This document shows, one piece after another, positions 31,656 through 45,235 of a DNA stretch of 64,000 nt. Under the pieces are notes generated by a model that was not told the DNA's origin, ran no database searches, and was given only the letters and a program-made list of their open reading frames with translations. The stretch is from assembly GCA_026874595.1 (NCBI GenBank), contig CM049318.1:58562250-58626249 (forward strand), written 5' to 3'. Origin of the DNA: Sipunculus nudus. Its lineage: Eukaryota > Annelida > Sipuncula > Golfingiida > Sipunculidae. Within the stretch, counting starts at the first letter, position 1, and every line of letters starts with the position of its first letter. Both the position numbers and the translations under genes were made by a program.

Positions 31656-32877
31656 CAGTGGAACCCCGCCTTGCGACCACCCCACAATTGCGACCACCCC
31701 ACAATTACGACCACTTTGCTTGGTCCCGAATTTTTTTTAGTTTATTTATGTTTAAAAATGTCTCAAAATTACGACCACCCCTAAATTCAGAATTACGACC
31801 AGATATCCTGGCCCCAGCGCTAATGAGACCCCGCTAATGCGACCACCGCCGAGAAGTACTGAAACAACTTTTGTCACGAGTCAATGGCTGCGCCTTCTCA
31901 CAGGCGCCTAAACGAAAGATCAAAGAGGGTAACAAGGGTTCCCAACCCTAGTGTAACCCTTCCTGACTCGGTGTCCGCGCTGAGACTCGTTGAGGCGTAA
32001 GTTGTAGATCAAAGAGGGTAACTATCGGCTGATTACTTAATGAGCCGGTCTGCCTAGCTAACTGCCTTGGGGTCTTGGGCTAGCGATGCTAATTGCCCCT
32101 CAGTGATCACCTGTATTACAGCTACCAAAAGTGCGGGGGTGAGAGCTTAATATTTTTACTCATCACATAATGTTCGATCCTCATTGGTCAAATTAATGAT
32201 CTAGTTAATCCTAAATCCTATTGAGCAGTCAGTCAAATGTATAAATACAAAGCTTGCATGGGGGCAAATTCGTTTATCTTGCCTTATTAGATAAATCGCT
32301 GTCAGTTTATTTCTCTGCTGGTTCAGTTTGCGTTTAAATTGCTTGCTGTTGTGCGACCATGCCTCGGAAAGAGCGCTCCTTGAAGGAGAAAGTGGTGTTA
32401 ATCAAGGCGGAAACACCAGGATGCAGTCAGCGCCAACTGGCTCAGCAGTTAAGCGTCGGCAAAACTCAAGTGCACGCAATATATCCTCAGGCGGAGGACT
32501 AAATATATGACAGCCACGTATTATGTTCAATTTGTTCAAGTAGGTTATTTTCGTATTGTCTCTAGTGTAATTATGTGTTAATCATCAGTCACTACGTATT
32601 TGTCAATGTATATATATTTTTATCATGAATAAATATATAAAACATGTTTTTTTTCTTTTCAGCTACACAAAATAAAACATTCCTAATAAGGGTTCTCCGC
32701 TTAGTAAAATATTTTGTTATAAGTCACATTAAAGATATGCAATATATACAAACTGATACACATTAAATATCGCCGTGATATATGCGACCAAGGTAAGAGT
32801 TTCACAAATGCGACCACCCCCAAATTACGACCACTTTGCCAAGTCCCCAGGATGGTCGTAATTGTGGGGTTCCACTG
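31656..32877 (+). mobile_element. pogo/Tigger-type DNA transposon, internally deleted
   Basis: Begins CAGTGGAACCCC (31656) and ends GGGGTTCCACTG (32877), each flanked outside by TA, the target duplication of Tc1/mariner-superfamily elements. The terminal region is a string of TGCGACCAC / TTACGACCA motifs repeated several times at both ends in inverted orientation (for example ACAATTACGACCACTTTGC). At 1,222 bases it is far shorter than an autonomous element (2-3 kb) and encodes only a DNA-binding fragment, so it is non-autonomous. Confidence 0.9.
32359..32502 (+). pseudogene. CENP-B-type N-terminal DNA-binding fragment of Tigger transposase
   Basis: A 47-codon frame from ATG 32359, residues MPRKERSLKEKVVLIKA, then CSQRQLAQQLSVGKTQVHAI. 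This is the first helix-turn-helix of the CENP-B/pogo transposase: basic start, L-x-EK-x-x-I, and S-Q-R-x-L-A-x-x-L-x-V-G-K-T-Q-V. It ends at TAA soon after the recognition helix; a neighbouring frame continues ILRRRTKYM, so a small indel broke it. The second helix-turn-helix and the DDE catalytic domain are absent. It binds the terminal repeats in the intact family; here it is a relic. Confidence 0.8.
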
Positions 32878-34422
32878 TATTTCTAAAAATATATGGGTGA
32901 ATGTCAAGGGTTCACCCTAAGAAATTGTTATATGGAGAAATATTTACTGCTAAATTCAATCAGACCTTCCACATAACCCAATTCTGACGTGCGAAATGAA
33001 TAAATATTAGTTTTAAAACTCTATTTTAAATTGTTAACCTTAAATTTTAAAATTTAAAATTTAAAATATGAAAGGCATATATTTTTAAAACATTACTGTT
33101 ATATTGGATATCAAGAGGCAAGATTAGTCCTAATCATCAATTAGATAACCCAAATGGAATAAAAATGTAATGTTTGTCATTTAGCATATTTCAACCCTTA
33201 AGTTTGCAATTTTAAGCTGCTTTAAGTAATTAAATAAGTGACTATTTGTTAATAATAAGGGTATAGATCAGCTTTTTGGGCAGAGTAAAACTTTGATATT
33301 TACATGAACGATACGGGGCAATAAGCTGTGTTTCTTTAATGAATTAAATGAATTTACAAAGTAAATTTTTAGTTTTAATAAGAATTTTAAATGAAATAAG
33401 AAAATAAAAAATTGACAGAATTTCAAAGTCTTAATGGCGGAAAAATCCCTGCAGATGCAGTTAAAAATATAAAACTGATGAACAAAACCAGGGATGTACT
33501 GCTTTCAATACATTTCTGCTTTGCACCCTCAAACATAAAACATTTAGAATTATAACTATGCATACATTTAGGATGTATGTATGTTTTTTTTTTTTTTTTT
33601 TTGTAAGTTTTGTGACCTAGGCATTACGTGAGGAAAGTATAACTAACTTCAATACTATGAAGTGGCGCAACAAAGTAATCGCTTTAATTATCAACCCCCA
33701 AAGTTAGAAAAATAAATTTGATAAAAAGACAACCAAACTGAAGACACCCTTCATAGGCTGAAACCATTTTTTTTATTTTTAGTTTCATAAAAAAATCTGA
33801 TAATGAGCATTTGCATGCAGTTTTGTAAATGATACATAATAATGACCATAGTAGAGCTGCGACTCATAATTTTGAAATGAAAACATTAAAATTAGATTTT
33901 ATATTCGTCAGAAAGACCGGCATTTTTTGCTATTCATTCAAATTTTAATTAAACACTATTTGTTTAAATTTGATTGAAACCTCATAGGACCTCGCAAAGA
34001 GTTTCTCTATTTACCGAGCAAGGAGTATTCATAGAGACTGGTACAGAATACATTTGTTTCTATTTTCAATTCTTTTTCCTATTTTGAATAAAGTAAAATG
34101 TTGTATGCCCAAGGTTTTAATATTCTTGTTTAAAGCATTCAAGTTTTAACTTTTATTCTCAACATATAATATTTCATCAGAATTCCAGCCCAATTCAGCC
34201 TATTCTTTTGAAAAATTAAAAACTATTCACCTGTTCAAACCTTAGACGAAATCATGAGTTGGATCAGGGGGTCTGATAGGCTGTAAACTTGACTGACAGG
34301 AGGGGCAGTCATTTAATTTAGTGTTGCTCTTCTTTTCAGTATTATATTGAGCATTGGATGGCTGAATGCTACCTGATACGTATAAAAATACCGCAACAAT
34401 CTAATCTGATAAACCTATACGT
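32878..34422. other. No gene recognised
   Basis: Very AT-rich sequence, with a poly-T at 33582-33602 and palindromic AAATTTTAAAATTTAAAATTT around 33045-33070. No coding region. Confidence 0.5.
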
Positions 34423-35986
34423 CAGAAATTTTAAGACATTAATGATTTTTAATAAGTTTTGTAGGCCAATTTTGCATGACGGTTCTAAAGTACTGGTCAT
34501 TATTGTATGAATGGCAATTGTTTGAGACAGATGCAGCTGAAGGAAATTTCCTATTTAATTACCATTTCATTTTGCTGGATATTTGAGAGAGAACCCTCTT
34601 CTTAAGTCTTCGAAACATATTTTTTGTAGAAATTCTTGTACTAATTTTATTGTTGGAAACAAAGAGAAAGTACTAAATTGCATCACATATGATTTTAACA
34701 GTGTTGAGAAATATTTTGTATTAATTTCAATAAAAAAGGATTAGACGTACATTCGTCCTAAAGGTTTTAAAAGCTCCAGTATCTGAACAATTAATGCATT
34801 GATCACAATGAGTCTTTGCAAACGTATTGGAGTGTTTCATCAGTTCCTGCAGACTGGTTGCGCAAACTGTATTTTTTTTCGAATGTTTACATATTTTCTA
34901 TTTTCGAGACCTTCAAAGATATGATTGTCTGTTTATCGTTAAATTCTCCATGGAATTTTAAAATTAGGTTTTTGTTACTCATATCCTTTGAGCTATGGAG
35001 CATTAAGCCCCCTCCAGAATAATTAAAAATTTGTAACAAAATGTTCCCTATCTGAACAACTGATGCACTGATCCCCATGATTCTTTGCATGCACATAGAT
35101 GGAGTGTTTCATCAGTTCCTGCAAAATGTTAATTTTGTAATATTATTCGCAATATGACAGAGAAACTTGTCCATGCCGTTTGTGTGGAAACATATTGCTA
35201 TGCTGCCGGCTTCAATAATGAAGCTAATTTCAAACATTTTAAAATTAAATTAAAATTAAATGCTTAAATGCACTATATTTTTTACTATAAATGGGAAATG
35301 AGATTAACCAGCAATATATTTTTAAGACTTACCTCATCAAAATACAAATCTTATGCAAACTCTCATAACAACTGTAAATTTCCATCCTCAAATTCAGAGT
35401 TTAAGTAAAATATTTGGATTAAATTTGATTTTAATCAAATTATATATAAAAATATAAAAATAAATACCTCATGCCGTTTCAGTGGAAAAGATCCACCAGA
35501 ATTTGGGTGTGCTTCAGGCTCAAAAAGCAAATTGATACTCAAAATATAAACATTATTTATTATAATATAGAAAATCTTCAAATAGTGAATTTTAAAATTC
35601 AAAACAAGGCATCGGACTTTATTTACAAAATTATTCGATCAATGAATAATTCGGACTTTTTTTATGATTCGGACTAAATATGCCTGTTTAAACGCAAAGT
35701 AACAGTTTTGTTTTAGAAATGTATGCCTTTTGATTTTTATATTTATGTTTATATTTATATTCTTTTTAAAAGTCAAGTTAAGAGTAAAAATTTACATTTG
35801 TAACTTCATTTCAGTCGAATCAAAGAAAATATAATAAATTGCTAGATGCTGTTTATATGGAATGTATACATCAAAGTTTCAGTCAGCTGCAAAAGATGAT
35901 GTATACCCTTGCCGAGGTAGTTGATAAAAAATGCCAATTTCAAGCCTTTTGGACACTTTTCCAGAAGGGTAATGTTTTGAAATATG
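34423..35986 (+). repeat. Long dispersed repeat, block B copy 1
   Basis: Matches 41568-43644 at high identity over long runs (for example GACATTAATGATTTTTAATA, GTAGGCCAATTTTGCATGAC, ATACCTCATGCCGTTTCA, GCCTTTTGGACACTTTTCCA). Both copies carry an internal ~270-base sub-repeat starting TCTGAACAA(T/C)TGATGCA(T/C)TGAT and including GTTTCATCAGTTCCTGCA. Copy 2 is ~500 bases longer. The open frames in it (such as 35839-36117) run out of the repeat and are not accepted as genes. Confidence 0.85.
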
Positions 35987-36524
35987 TAGCAAACCAATTG
36001 ACCGACACACTCGCGACACACATTTGGGTTCACGACAGGGAGATTGTCGTGTGTTGGCCGGATGTTGACCTTTCTAGATTGTCTGTTGCAAGGGTTCAGC
36101 AATGGATTTGGAGATAATTGCACTAGTAAACGCTTTTGTGGGCGCTTGTGTCTATTTCCACCCCCACCCCGACACCCCTCCTCCACCCTTCGTTGTATGT
36201 TTCCCACTACAACCACGAACATCAGTATTATTACTATTTTTCTTAATATGCAAAGCTTCCACAGTCACGCGTTTAAATGACTTGGTTTTATTTACATATT
36301 TTCATTACTTTTACTATGACATTGTCCTACCAATAGATAAATAGTATTATATTTATATTTACTCTCTGTGTAACATCCAAAATTCCTTTCCCAAATTTTT
36401 TTTGGCAATACTCTGAGGGCAATTTCATGAACTCTTTCTAGAACAGCTCAATTTTTACACTGAATACTCTTAAGCAAAAAAGTTTTATTTACACATTTAA
36501 ACACTAAGGAATCTGCAATGAACA
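35987..36524. other. Junction between blocks B and A
   Basis: 36360-36520 (GGCAA..CTGA, ATTTCATGAACTCTTTCTAGAA, AGCTCAATTTTTACA) resembles 54520-54640, so it is the left edge of block A. 35987-36360 holds a CCACCCCCACCCC-type stretch and no supported gene. Confidence 0.45.
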
Positions 36525-36960
36525 TCTGTTTATTCCCTCTGTGGCATCGCATCTGTCATAGGCCAATTATTCCGTCTAACACCGCATCATTTATGGTCTA
36601 TTTATTCCTTCTCTGGCCTCGCATCTGATATAGCCATCTCTTAAGGACAGTTATTCCCTGTCTTGCCTCTATTTATTCAATTTATACCCTATCTAGCCTC
36701 CCATATGTTATAGACCATTTATTTCCTGTCGGGCCTCACATCTATCATAGGCTTATTGTTCGCGGTCTGGCCTCGCATCTGTTATAGGTCATCTATTCCT
36801 CGTCTGGTCTCTGTCTTCCCTCTTATCTAGTATAGGCCTCGCATGTAATATTTGCAATATATTCATCATCTCTCCACGTTATTTCTAGGCCATTTAAACA
36901 ATATCTACCCTCGCATCTATTAAAGGTCTCGCATCTATTATGTCTCTTATTTTTTTATCT
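36525..36960 (+). repeat. Minisatellite, ~37-bp unit (block A copy 1)
   Basis: About ten degenerate copies of a unit like TTATTCCCTGTCTGGCCTCG-CATCTGTTATAGGCCAT. It recurs at 48330-48610 in block A copy 2, and one or two units occur at 54715-54770. Confidence 0.85.
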
Positions 36961-39900
36961 CATACCTGTCTGTATCCTGGCATAATTAAGGGAAAGCAGG
37001 TGCACTTGTGCCTCACAGTGATTGTTCGCGCAAACTACACTCTTTCTTCGTATTCACCATCTTTGCGACTTTTCACAGGTCTGAAGGGCGATTTAATTTG
37101 GTATTGGATTGAAAATGTGCAATCGCTAGATCCTTGATATCTGATACTTACGACTGATGGCGCCATCTGAAATCATTTTCGCGTGGAGTACATCGGTGCT
37201 ATTGATGGCGGTAAAAAACTTTAATATCTCAGGAGTAGTTCAATGCATCGTCATCAAATCTGATATCAAATTCATCCATGTTGGATAGCTTTCTTACACA
37301 TAGGACAAGTGGCGTAACCTAATTTGACGTATTAATAGAATACATCCAAGATTAATTTCCTGAACGTTTTGACGGAACCGCCAAATAGTCTGAATTTGAA
37401 TTGATACCTTAATTTCGAAAACAAACAGTGATCACATTTCTCATACAACAGACTGGTGGCTCCATCTACAATCACGTATTTGTACGTTTTTATATCTTTT
37501 TCGGGATTTTGCATCTTGACAGATTTTGGATTGCTTTATCTTGTATACAATTAGACTGCGGGTTCCGTCTACAAAAGTTTGGCGTTCCATCTATGCATTA
37601 TGGTCAGGGTGAAAATTTCTTATCTCAGGAGGTGTTGAATATTGTGCATGCCCATTCATCTTAGATAGGTTTCTCACATACAGGATAGGTGGCACCACCT
37701 ACATATTGTAATATAATAAAATACATTGTATGGTACGTGTATCGGCCTGAAATTTTGCATGTCATTTGATCTAGCAAAACATTATATTTTAACCTATGAC
37801 CGGTGCCACCTACTTTTTTTAGTTTCGTTCATCCATGGGTTTTACTAAACTTCGGCTTCTCGGACAATACAAAGTTGGAGTGCTGTCATGTCAGGACAGT
37901 TTTTATGCATCAGTTTATCCATACCTCTGTGATTCGGCGGATATTGTAGCCGCTAGTCGACTGGCTATACTAATTCCTTATTGGCTTAAAAATGAGTTCT
38001 AATACCTAACACCTGTAATATCTTGGCGTTCATATTGATAAAAATCTATTAAATAAGTAGTTTATCCTGGTATGTTATAGGGTAACAAGAAAAGCGACAT
38101 AATCTTTCATTTAGAATATGCCGATTATTCTTTAGCAGGCAAGGACAACTCGAATTTCTCCTGTGACATTATGGTTGGTCTGTGGAAGGTAAAATGGATG
38201 AATCGAAGGTGTGAACGTTTCAACAGGTTAAGACGCCATTGTCTATTTTTCAAGATGTTAACAGTGCAGTAAATAAAGAACGCCGAATTCAGTCAAATGA
38301 TCTTGGGGGAAAAGCCCTTTCCCTCTGACTGAATGACCAACCAGCAGGTCATAAAAGCTTTACTTTTGATTCTCACACTTACAACTCATAGTGAGGTTTT
38401 TTGTCTAAGCTGAAGTATATGCAACGCTGCACCGGCCCATTAAGTATCCTTCAAATATAATGTTATTATCCGAGAAAGTCGTTTTATGTATGTTTAAATG
38501 AAAGCTCCTCAGACTAAATGCGATGTTGTCTTATTTTAGTCCCAAATAAAGAAAGATTATGAAACTCGTCATATTCATAACGGTTTGGTCCAAAAGAAGT
38601 TAGGGTGATTCAGTACCTGAGCGTTCTTTGTCAAAGATGGTTGCTTTGGTTAAAGGCTTCAGTCTTGGCCAGGACTGGGTGACGGGGAATCGTTGTCAAA
38701 TAGCCAAATGCAGATCAGGTTAATTGTTGCTGCTACAGACTATTGCGGTATCTGACCTTGGTGCTGAAATTAGTTTTCAGGAAAATGTGTATCTTCATAT
38801 ATAAAGGTACGGGACGTCTGGGTTTGGAAATGTTTCGGCTTATGGACTCCATAAATCCAATATTAATAAATCCATGCATCCTATCTTTAGATATGTTTAA
38901 AATAAGACTGCCCTTGCGCTGCCCAGTTTTATCAATCGTTCCCGAGATAAAAAGGAGCCTAACTCTCAATGTGCTCAAAATGGGTCATACCCCATATATT
39001 ACTTTGGCCAGCTTTTGTTTCATAGGGTGTTTTACCAGATTATCTGGAAAGTAAGACATTTCTGAATGCAATTACTTTATACGGTATAAATAAAACACCA
39101 GCGTTATAGCCCAAATGTCAGCTATCCAAAATATTAAACGTCATACCATGGGATCCTTTTCCCATTTTAAAGCAGACCAGATCTTTTGAAGGTGACCTAC
39201 ATATATATCTCAGGGCATAAAATGACCTGTATGAACAATCGTCGTCCAACTGAACCAGATTGCACAATTTACTTTCACATTATGGTCTCCACCAGGAGTG
39301 TATGCATAAATTCCCGCTCGTGTGTGTGTTTGTTTGTTTTTGTGTGGTACTGATCACAAAATGGAATACCATTGAAGGCAAAATCAGCCTCATTTCATGA
39401 GCTTGAAGCTTGTTATTTTGTTTGTTCGAGATCGAAGGAGGTGGAGTTGCTATGCTTATGAGAATAAACCAGTTCTTCGCCTCAATTGCAAATTCGCCTG
39501 CAACCTGACTTGAATGGTCACTTTTACATGACCCTCTAATGCAAGCAGTTTTGGACGTACATTTACAACAAATAAAAATACGCCGGATGTGGGATAATTT
39601 GTGGTAACTTGTTCTGTACACTAGCATTAGAATACCACTGCCTATAAGATAAAGCCCAATAGTATATACATAGCTTGGCCTTATCTGATTATTTCAGTTT
39701 AAGCGACACGCCGTCAATACTAAACGTTTGTGGTTGTATATCACCAGGCATATCATTGTTATCATTGTTATCCAATTATGTCAGTTCTATAGCCGTACCC
39801 ATGAACAGGATGTGACCTGCTTCACCACCATGCCTTACAAAATGGACATACCTAAACGACATGAAAACTTAATCATGTTCCCTAAAGCATGCGATCATAT

Positions 39901-41230
39901 GTGAACATCCAGTTATTCTTTTTCTGGAAAGACCTACGGCAGTTGCACGTGAAGCAATATCAGCTAACTCCCATTCAAGGGTTCCATTTATTAAACATAT
40001 CTCCCCAGAACTTAATTCTACATGAATAACCTTTGTTAAAAAAATTCCTGATTTAATGGAATCAATTATATGTATACAAATGAATTTTTATGATCTTTTA
40101 TTTTAGCTTTCAGCGCAGTGAGTCGTCAATAATAACAGTTTGCGGTGGTAGAATAAATCATATGGATATACGCCCAATGGTCGTTAGTATGCCAATAAAT
40201 CTAACTATGCTGTAAACATGAATCAGCTTGGCTATACTGATGACATGCTGGTTTACATTTTAGATTGTTTTAACCTCTACATCTTACGAATGAGAAATCT
40301 TAAAACGTGAAATGACAACATGAAAACACCTTAAGAATATTTACTATTTCTTTCAATTATTTGTAAACGTTTACTTATTCTTTTTCCTACAAGGCCTATA
40401 GAAAGTTCATGTAAAACGCTATCAATGGAGATACATTTAGGGGTTCCTCTGATTTAACATATTATATAAAACACATGAATACCTGTCAGGAAGCTATGTC
40501 AAAAGAACAAGAGAAAATGGAATCAGTTATATGTATATGATATAATTATAGATATAATTGCAAAGTATATGATATTTCCATATAAAAATAATTAAATATC
40601 TATCACGTTTGACTGCCGGAAGCAAAAGGTAACACAAATGAATGTGACAAAACCACGGTTTAAGATTACTCCGCTTAGCAAAGTATCCAATTGTCTGATG
40701 CTAACAGATATAGTTTTTTTTAATATACAGAATTTACCTAATAAACATTGGTTTCTGATAGTCTGATAGTCCCATAAAATAATTTGGAAACAAGAGGCTG
40801 ATTCATTATGGCAAAATATTGAGGAATGGAAAGCATAATTTCATTTATTACAAATCAGGATCACCGCCCTTGCTGAATTCCTTTCGTTTTGGCTCATAAA
40901 CTCATCTAATAAAGAGGTGTATTCAAACAACTACGATATTAAGATCCCCTTGAGGAATACGTGGTTTAGAATGCATTAGAATGGCGATGGGACTGACTCT
41001 GATATTTTTATTTGGATTGACTTCAACATATTACCGTCAGAAAGGTGTTGTCATGAAGACGAATTTTTTAACAATTCACTGATAATTTCTCACACTTCTC
41101 ACGTTAAGTCCATCACCTTTGCGTAAATCGTTAGACAAAGAATTAGTTTGAATATTTTAGAGGCATTTGTAGTATAATTATATTATAAAATATTAGTAAA
41201 TTGTTGTATTTTGGCATCAGATTATTCGAA
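36961..41230 (+). repeat. Long dispersed repeat, block A copy 1
   Basis: Aligns in the same direction with 48610-53440. Examples are GGCATAATTAAGGGAAAGCA, GGTGCACTTGTGCCTCACA, GCATCTTGACAGA, GGAATGTTTCGGCTTA, GTTTATCAATCGTTCC (allowing a base or two) and GACCTGTATGAACAATCGTC. About 1.05 kb (37670-38745) is present only here. Inside are repeated GGTGGC(A/T)CCA(C/T)CTA-type units and a pair of ~480-base sub-repeats at 39880-40500. No intact coding sequence. Confidence 0.8.
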
Positions 41231-41567
41231 ATATTTTTCGTTAATCAATTCTAAAATAGCCCCCCTTCTTATGGTCGCTTTACAAGGCCACGGCCACCAG
41301 GGTCATGGTCAAAATCTAACAACGTGATTGAACCGATTTGTGTATCAAGTTTGATGAAGAAATAAACAGTTACAGGGTTACGAAGAAATCCTATACATTA
41401 GCAATGTGACATTGGAGACTAATGTCAACTTGACCAGTTTAATAAAATGTCCTTTTTCAAAGGTTAAGAGCTTCACAAAAATCTTATATATTAGTAGATT
41501 TGTGACCATCAAGACCAATTCCATGCTCACCAGTTTTGAAACATGTCTGAGACCTTCGTGGAAAAAA

Positions 41568-43744
41568 TTTCAGAAATTTCAAGACATTAATGATTTTTAA
41601 TAAGTTTTGTAGGCCAATTTTGCATGACGGTTCTAAAGTACTGGTCAGTATGAATGGCAATTGTTTGAGACAGATGAAGAGGAAGGAAATTTCATTTTGC
41701 TGTATATTTGAGAGAGAAAGCCTCTTCTTAAGTCTTCGAAACATAATTTTTGTAGAAATTCTTGTACTTATTTTTTTTGTTGGAAAGAAAAAGAAAATTC
41801 TAAATTGCATCACATTTGATTTTAACAGTGTTATATGAAATGTTTTGTATTAATTTCAATAAAAAAAAAGGATTAGACGTACATTCGTCCTAAAGGTTTT
41901 AAAAGCTCCAGTATCTGAACAATTAATGCATTGATAACCATGAGTCTTTGCAAACGTATTGATCATGGAGAGTTTCATCAGTTCCTGCAGACTGGTGGCG
42001 CAAACTGTATTTTTGTTAAATTTTAACATTTTTTTTCATTTTTGAGACCTTCAAAGATATGATTGTCCCTTTATCGTTAAAATTCTCCATGGTATTTTGA
42101 AATTAGGTCTTTGTTACTCATATCCTCTGAGCTATCGAGCTCAGAATTAACCCCCTCCAGAATAAATAAAAATTTGTAACAAAAGGTTCCCTTTCTGAAC
42201 AACTGATGCATTGATCACCATGATTCTTTGCATGCATATAGATGGAGTGTTTCATCAGTTCCTGCACACTGGTGGTGCCATCGGGATTTTTCTTTCGAAG
42301 TTTTTATGCATTTTTTCTCTATTTGTGACACCTTCAAACATGCAGTCGTCATTGATAACATTTTTTGGTGAATGTTTCCCTAGTCAGCTGAGCGTCGTGA
42401 CCCCTGGGTCACTTGTTTTCAGTGGAGTAATCACATTTAAGTTCTGCGGTTCTGTCGGACAAAATACAAAATTTACACAAACTGCTAAAGTATACATAAA
42501 ATATGAACATATTATATAACTCATCAAGAAGAATTTGGAGATTGAAATGATATAACGGTTTAACTTTTGGTTAACATGATCAAGAATTTCATTGAAAAGG
42601 GGTTTTTAAAATCTAAACCAGAAAGATAAGCTAAGTATTTATTTTTAAAATAAATCAAAATGTTCTTGCTGTCCTGCCAGATATAATGAAGACATGTACA
42701 TCCAAACATCCGCAAATTTTAAGTTCAAACGCACTGTTTGGAAGTTATAGATCCGAAATGCTATGATACCATTGGGTTCTGTTAATAATTTTTTTATGTT
42801 GATTTTGATAGAGAAACTTGTCCATGCCGTTTGTGTGGAAACGTATTGCTATGTTTACGGCTTCAATAATGAAGCTTATGTATATAAACCTATTAAAAAA
42901 TCAAAAATTAAATTAAAAGAAGCTTAAATGCACAATATTTTTGACTATGAATGGGAAATGAGATTAACCCATGAGATTAACCAGCAATATATTTTTAAGA
43001 CTTACCTCATGAAAATACAAACCTTATGCAAACTCTCATAACAACTGTAAATTTCCATCCATAAATTAAGGGTTTAAGTAAAATATTTGAATTAAATTTG
43101 ATTTGAATCAAATTATATATAAAAATATAAAAATGAATACCTCATGCCGTTTCAATGGAAAAGATCCACCAGAATTTGGGTGTGCTTCAGCTCAAAAAGC
43201 CAATAGATACTCAAAATATAAACATTAATTATTAAAATGTAGAAAACTATCTTCAAATAGTGAATTTTAAAATTCAAAACAAGGCATCGGACTTAATTTA
43301 CATAATTATTCGATCAAATTGATGATTCAGACTTAATATGCCCGTTTATACGCAGAGCAACAGTTTAGTTTTAGAATTATATGCCTTTTGATTTTTATAT
43401 TTATGTTTAAATTTATATTCTTTTTAAAATTCAAGTTAAGAGTAAAAATTTACATTTATAACTTCATTTTAGTCGAATCAAAGAAATCATATTAAATTGC
43501 TACATACTGTTTATATGGAATGTATACATGAAAGTTTCAGTCGGCTGCAAAAGATGATGAATACCTTTGCCGAGGTAGTTGATAAAAATTGCCAATTTCA
43601 AGCCTTTTGGACACTTTTCCAGAAGGGTAATGTTTTGAAATATGATCTCCATGAACCACTTTAACAGAAAATGGCATCATAACTAATAATGACAGGTGGT
43701 GCAGAAAATCAAAATTTAGGACCTGTTTGGGAATTGGCCCAAGG
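41568..43744 (+). repeat. Long dispersed repeat, block B copy 2
   Basis: The longer copy of block B. Beyond the end of copy 1 (43644) it continues with sequence that is also present inverted at 31487-31625, so the true element extends to at least 43744. Flanks between block A copy 1 and this copy (41231-41567) contain AAGTTTGATGA and GACCA-rich text but no gene. Confidence 0.85.
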
Positions 43745-45235
43745 ACTATATATCTACTTCAGAAATTAATCCTATATTCCGTAATTTGTAGGAGTTTTAT
43801 ATTTGGCCTGAATATAAAATATATTGTTAAAATATCAGGAAAGATATATACCCACTTAATATGGTAACTGATGAAACTAGATACCCTTTTTCAAACAATT
43901 AACTTTAATTAAAGACCAGTTTACTGTATGCTAGATTTTAGATCAGTTATTAGCATAAATGTAAAATCAGTAGCTTAATTTTGATAAAATTTGACCTTAG
44001 TGCATTTTATTCCGGTAAGAACTATTGATTTAATAGTATCTGCATATACACGATATAATACAGGATATAATCTTTTAAAATCTTAAATTAGAAAGGATTG
44101 GCTTAAAAAGTGTATCTTTTATTCAAGCTGTTATACAACATGTCAAGTATTGTTTACATCAAGCCCATCCAGTACAGTGCTGTGCAGTAAATGCTGCAGC
44201 CCTCACCGAGCCAAACCATTATGTTACTTACTTTCTAACTCCCAACTGATCTATTTGTCCCCTCCCCCCCCCCCCCCCCCCCACACTTTCAAGACAGGAG
44301 GTATTATCATGTTTAGTTCACTGAATATTTATTTCAGTTTAAGAATCTCTAATAGGATCTTGTTTCTGCTTCATCCAAACAATATTGTGTATAAATGATT
44401 TGAAAAGGGTATTTTTAACTGAGAACCCCTAAGGTACAAACGCCATATGATAGGGATCTAAGGCATAATCTAGAAGATGCCATGTGGAAGCATTATGTTT
44501 CTAGTGATTACATCTGAAGGAAGGAGTTTCTTCATATTCAGGTAAAATAATTTAGGACTTAAAATAAAAATAAAATATATGTGTATGCACAAGTTGAGGC
44601 AAACTTCGGATAAATAAAGATGGAACTTATAATTCTGAAATAACTTATATTTTCAGATCCATTTTCATATTGCAAATATATAAAATTTTCAACAAAAAAA
44701 AATGAATCATATAAAAATGAGAAGGTCAAGGTAAAAAAATGAAGGTCATTGTAGAGAAAAGTGAAACAAGAAGTGATGGACCTGAATAACAGAATTTGGG
44801 GGAAAATTGTGTTATATATTGTACCAGGGAGAACTGAGGGCAAAGACTGTACAGTATTTGTGAGGGAACTAACAATGAAAATATATTTTTTTACTCATGT
44901 GTGACCAGTAACAGTCGTGAAGTAGCTGCATTGATAGGGAAGAACGTAGAGTTTAAAGTGATAGTGATGAAAGGTTTATTATTATGTATTTTATAATACA
45001 AGGCATCTCACTCATTTTTATCAATACATACTCACCTAATAAAGAAACTGAACAAATAGATTTCATCTTTAATTTAAAATATAATCTGTATGATAAATGC
45101 TATATGGAGGTTATATTCTATGCATATGTGATATGGTTTGATGAATTCAACTATCCATCTTAATAGATGCTGATCATGACAAAGTGAAACTCAAATTTAA
45201 TTAAAATGTTTGAAAGCTTAATGGAGAATATCAAT
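43745..45235. other. No gene; poly-C tract
   Basis: AT-rich, with a poly-C run at 44262-44282. Short open frames only. Confidence 0.5.

Noticed and set aside
35839-36117. A 92-codon + frame across the end of block B.
   Set aside because: The first half lies in the dispersed repeat and the second half does not recur; the frame is not open in the partner copy.
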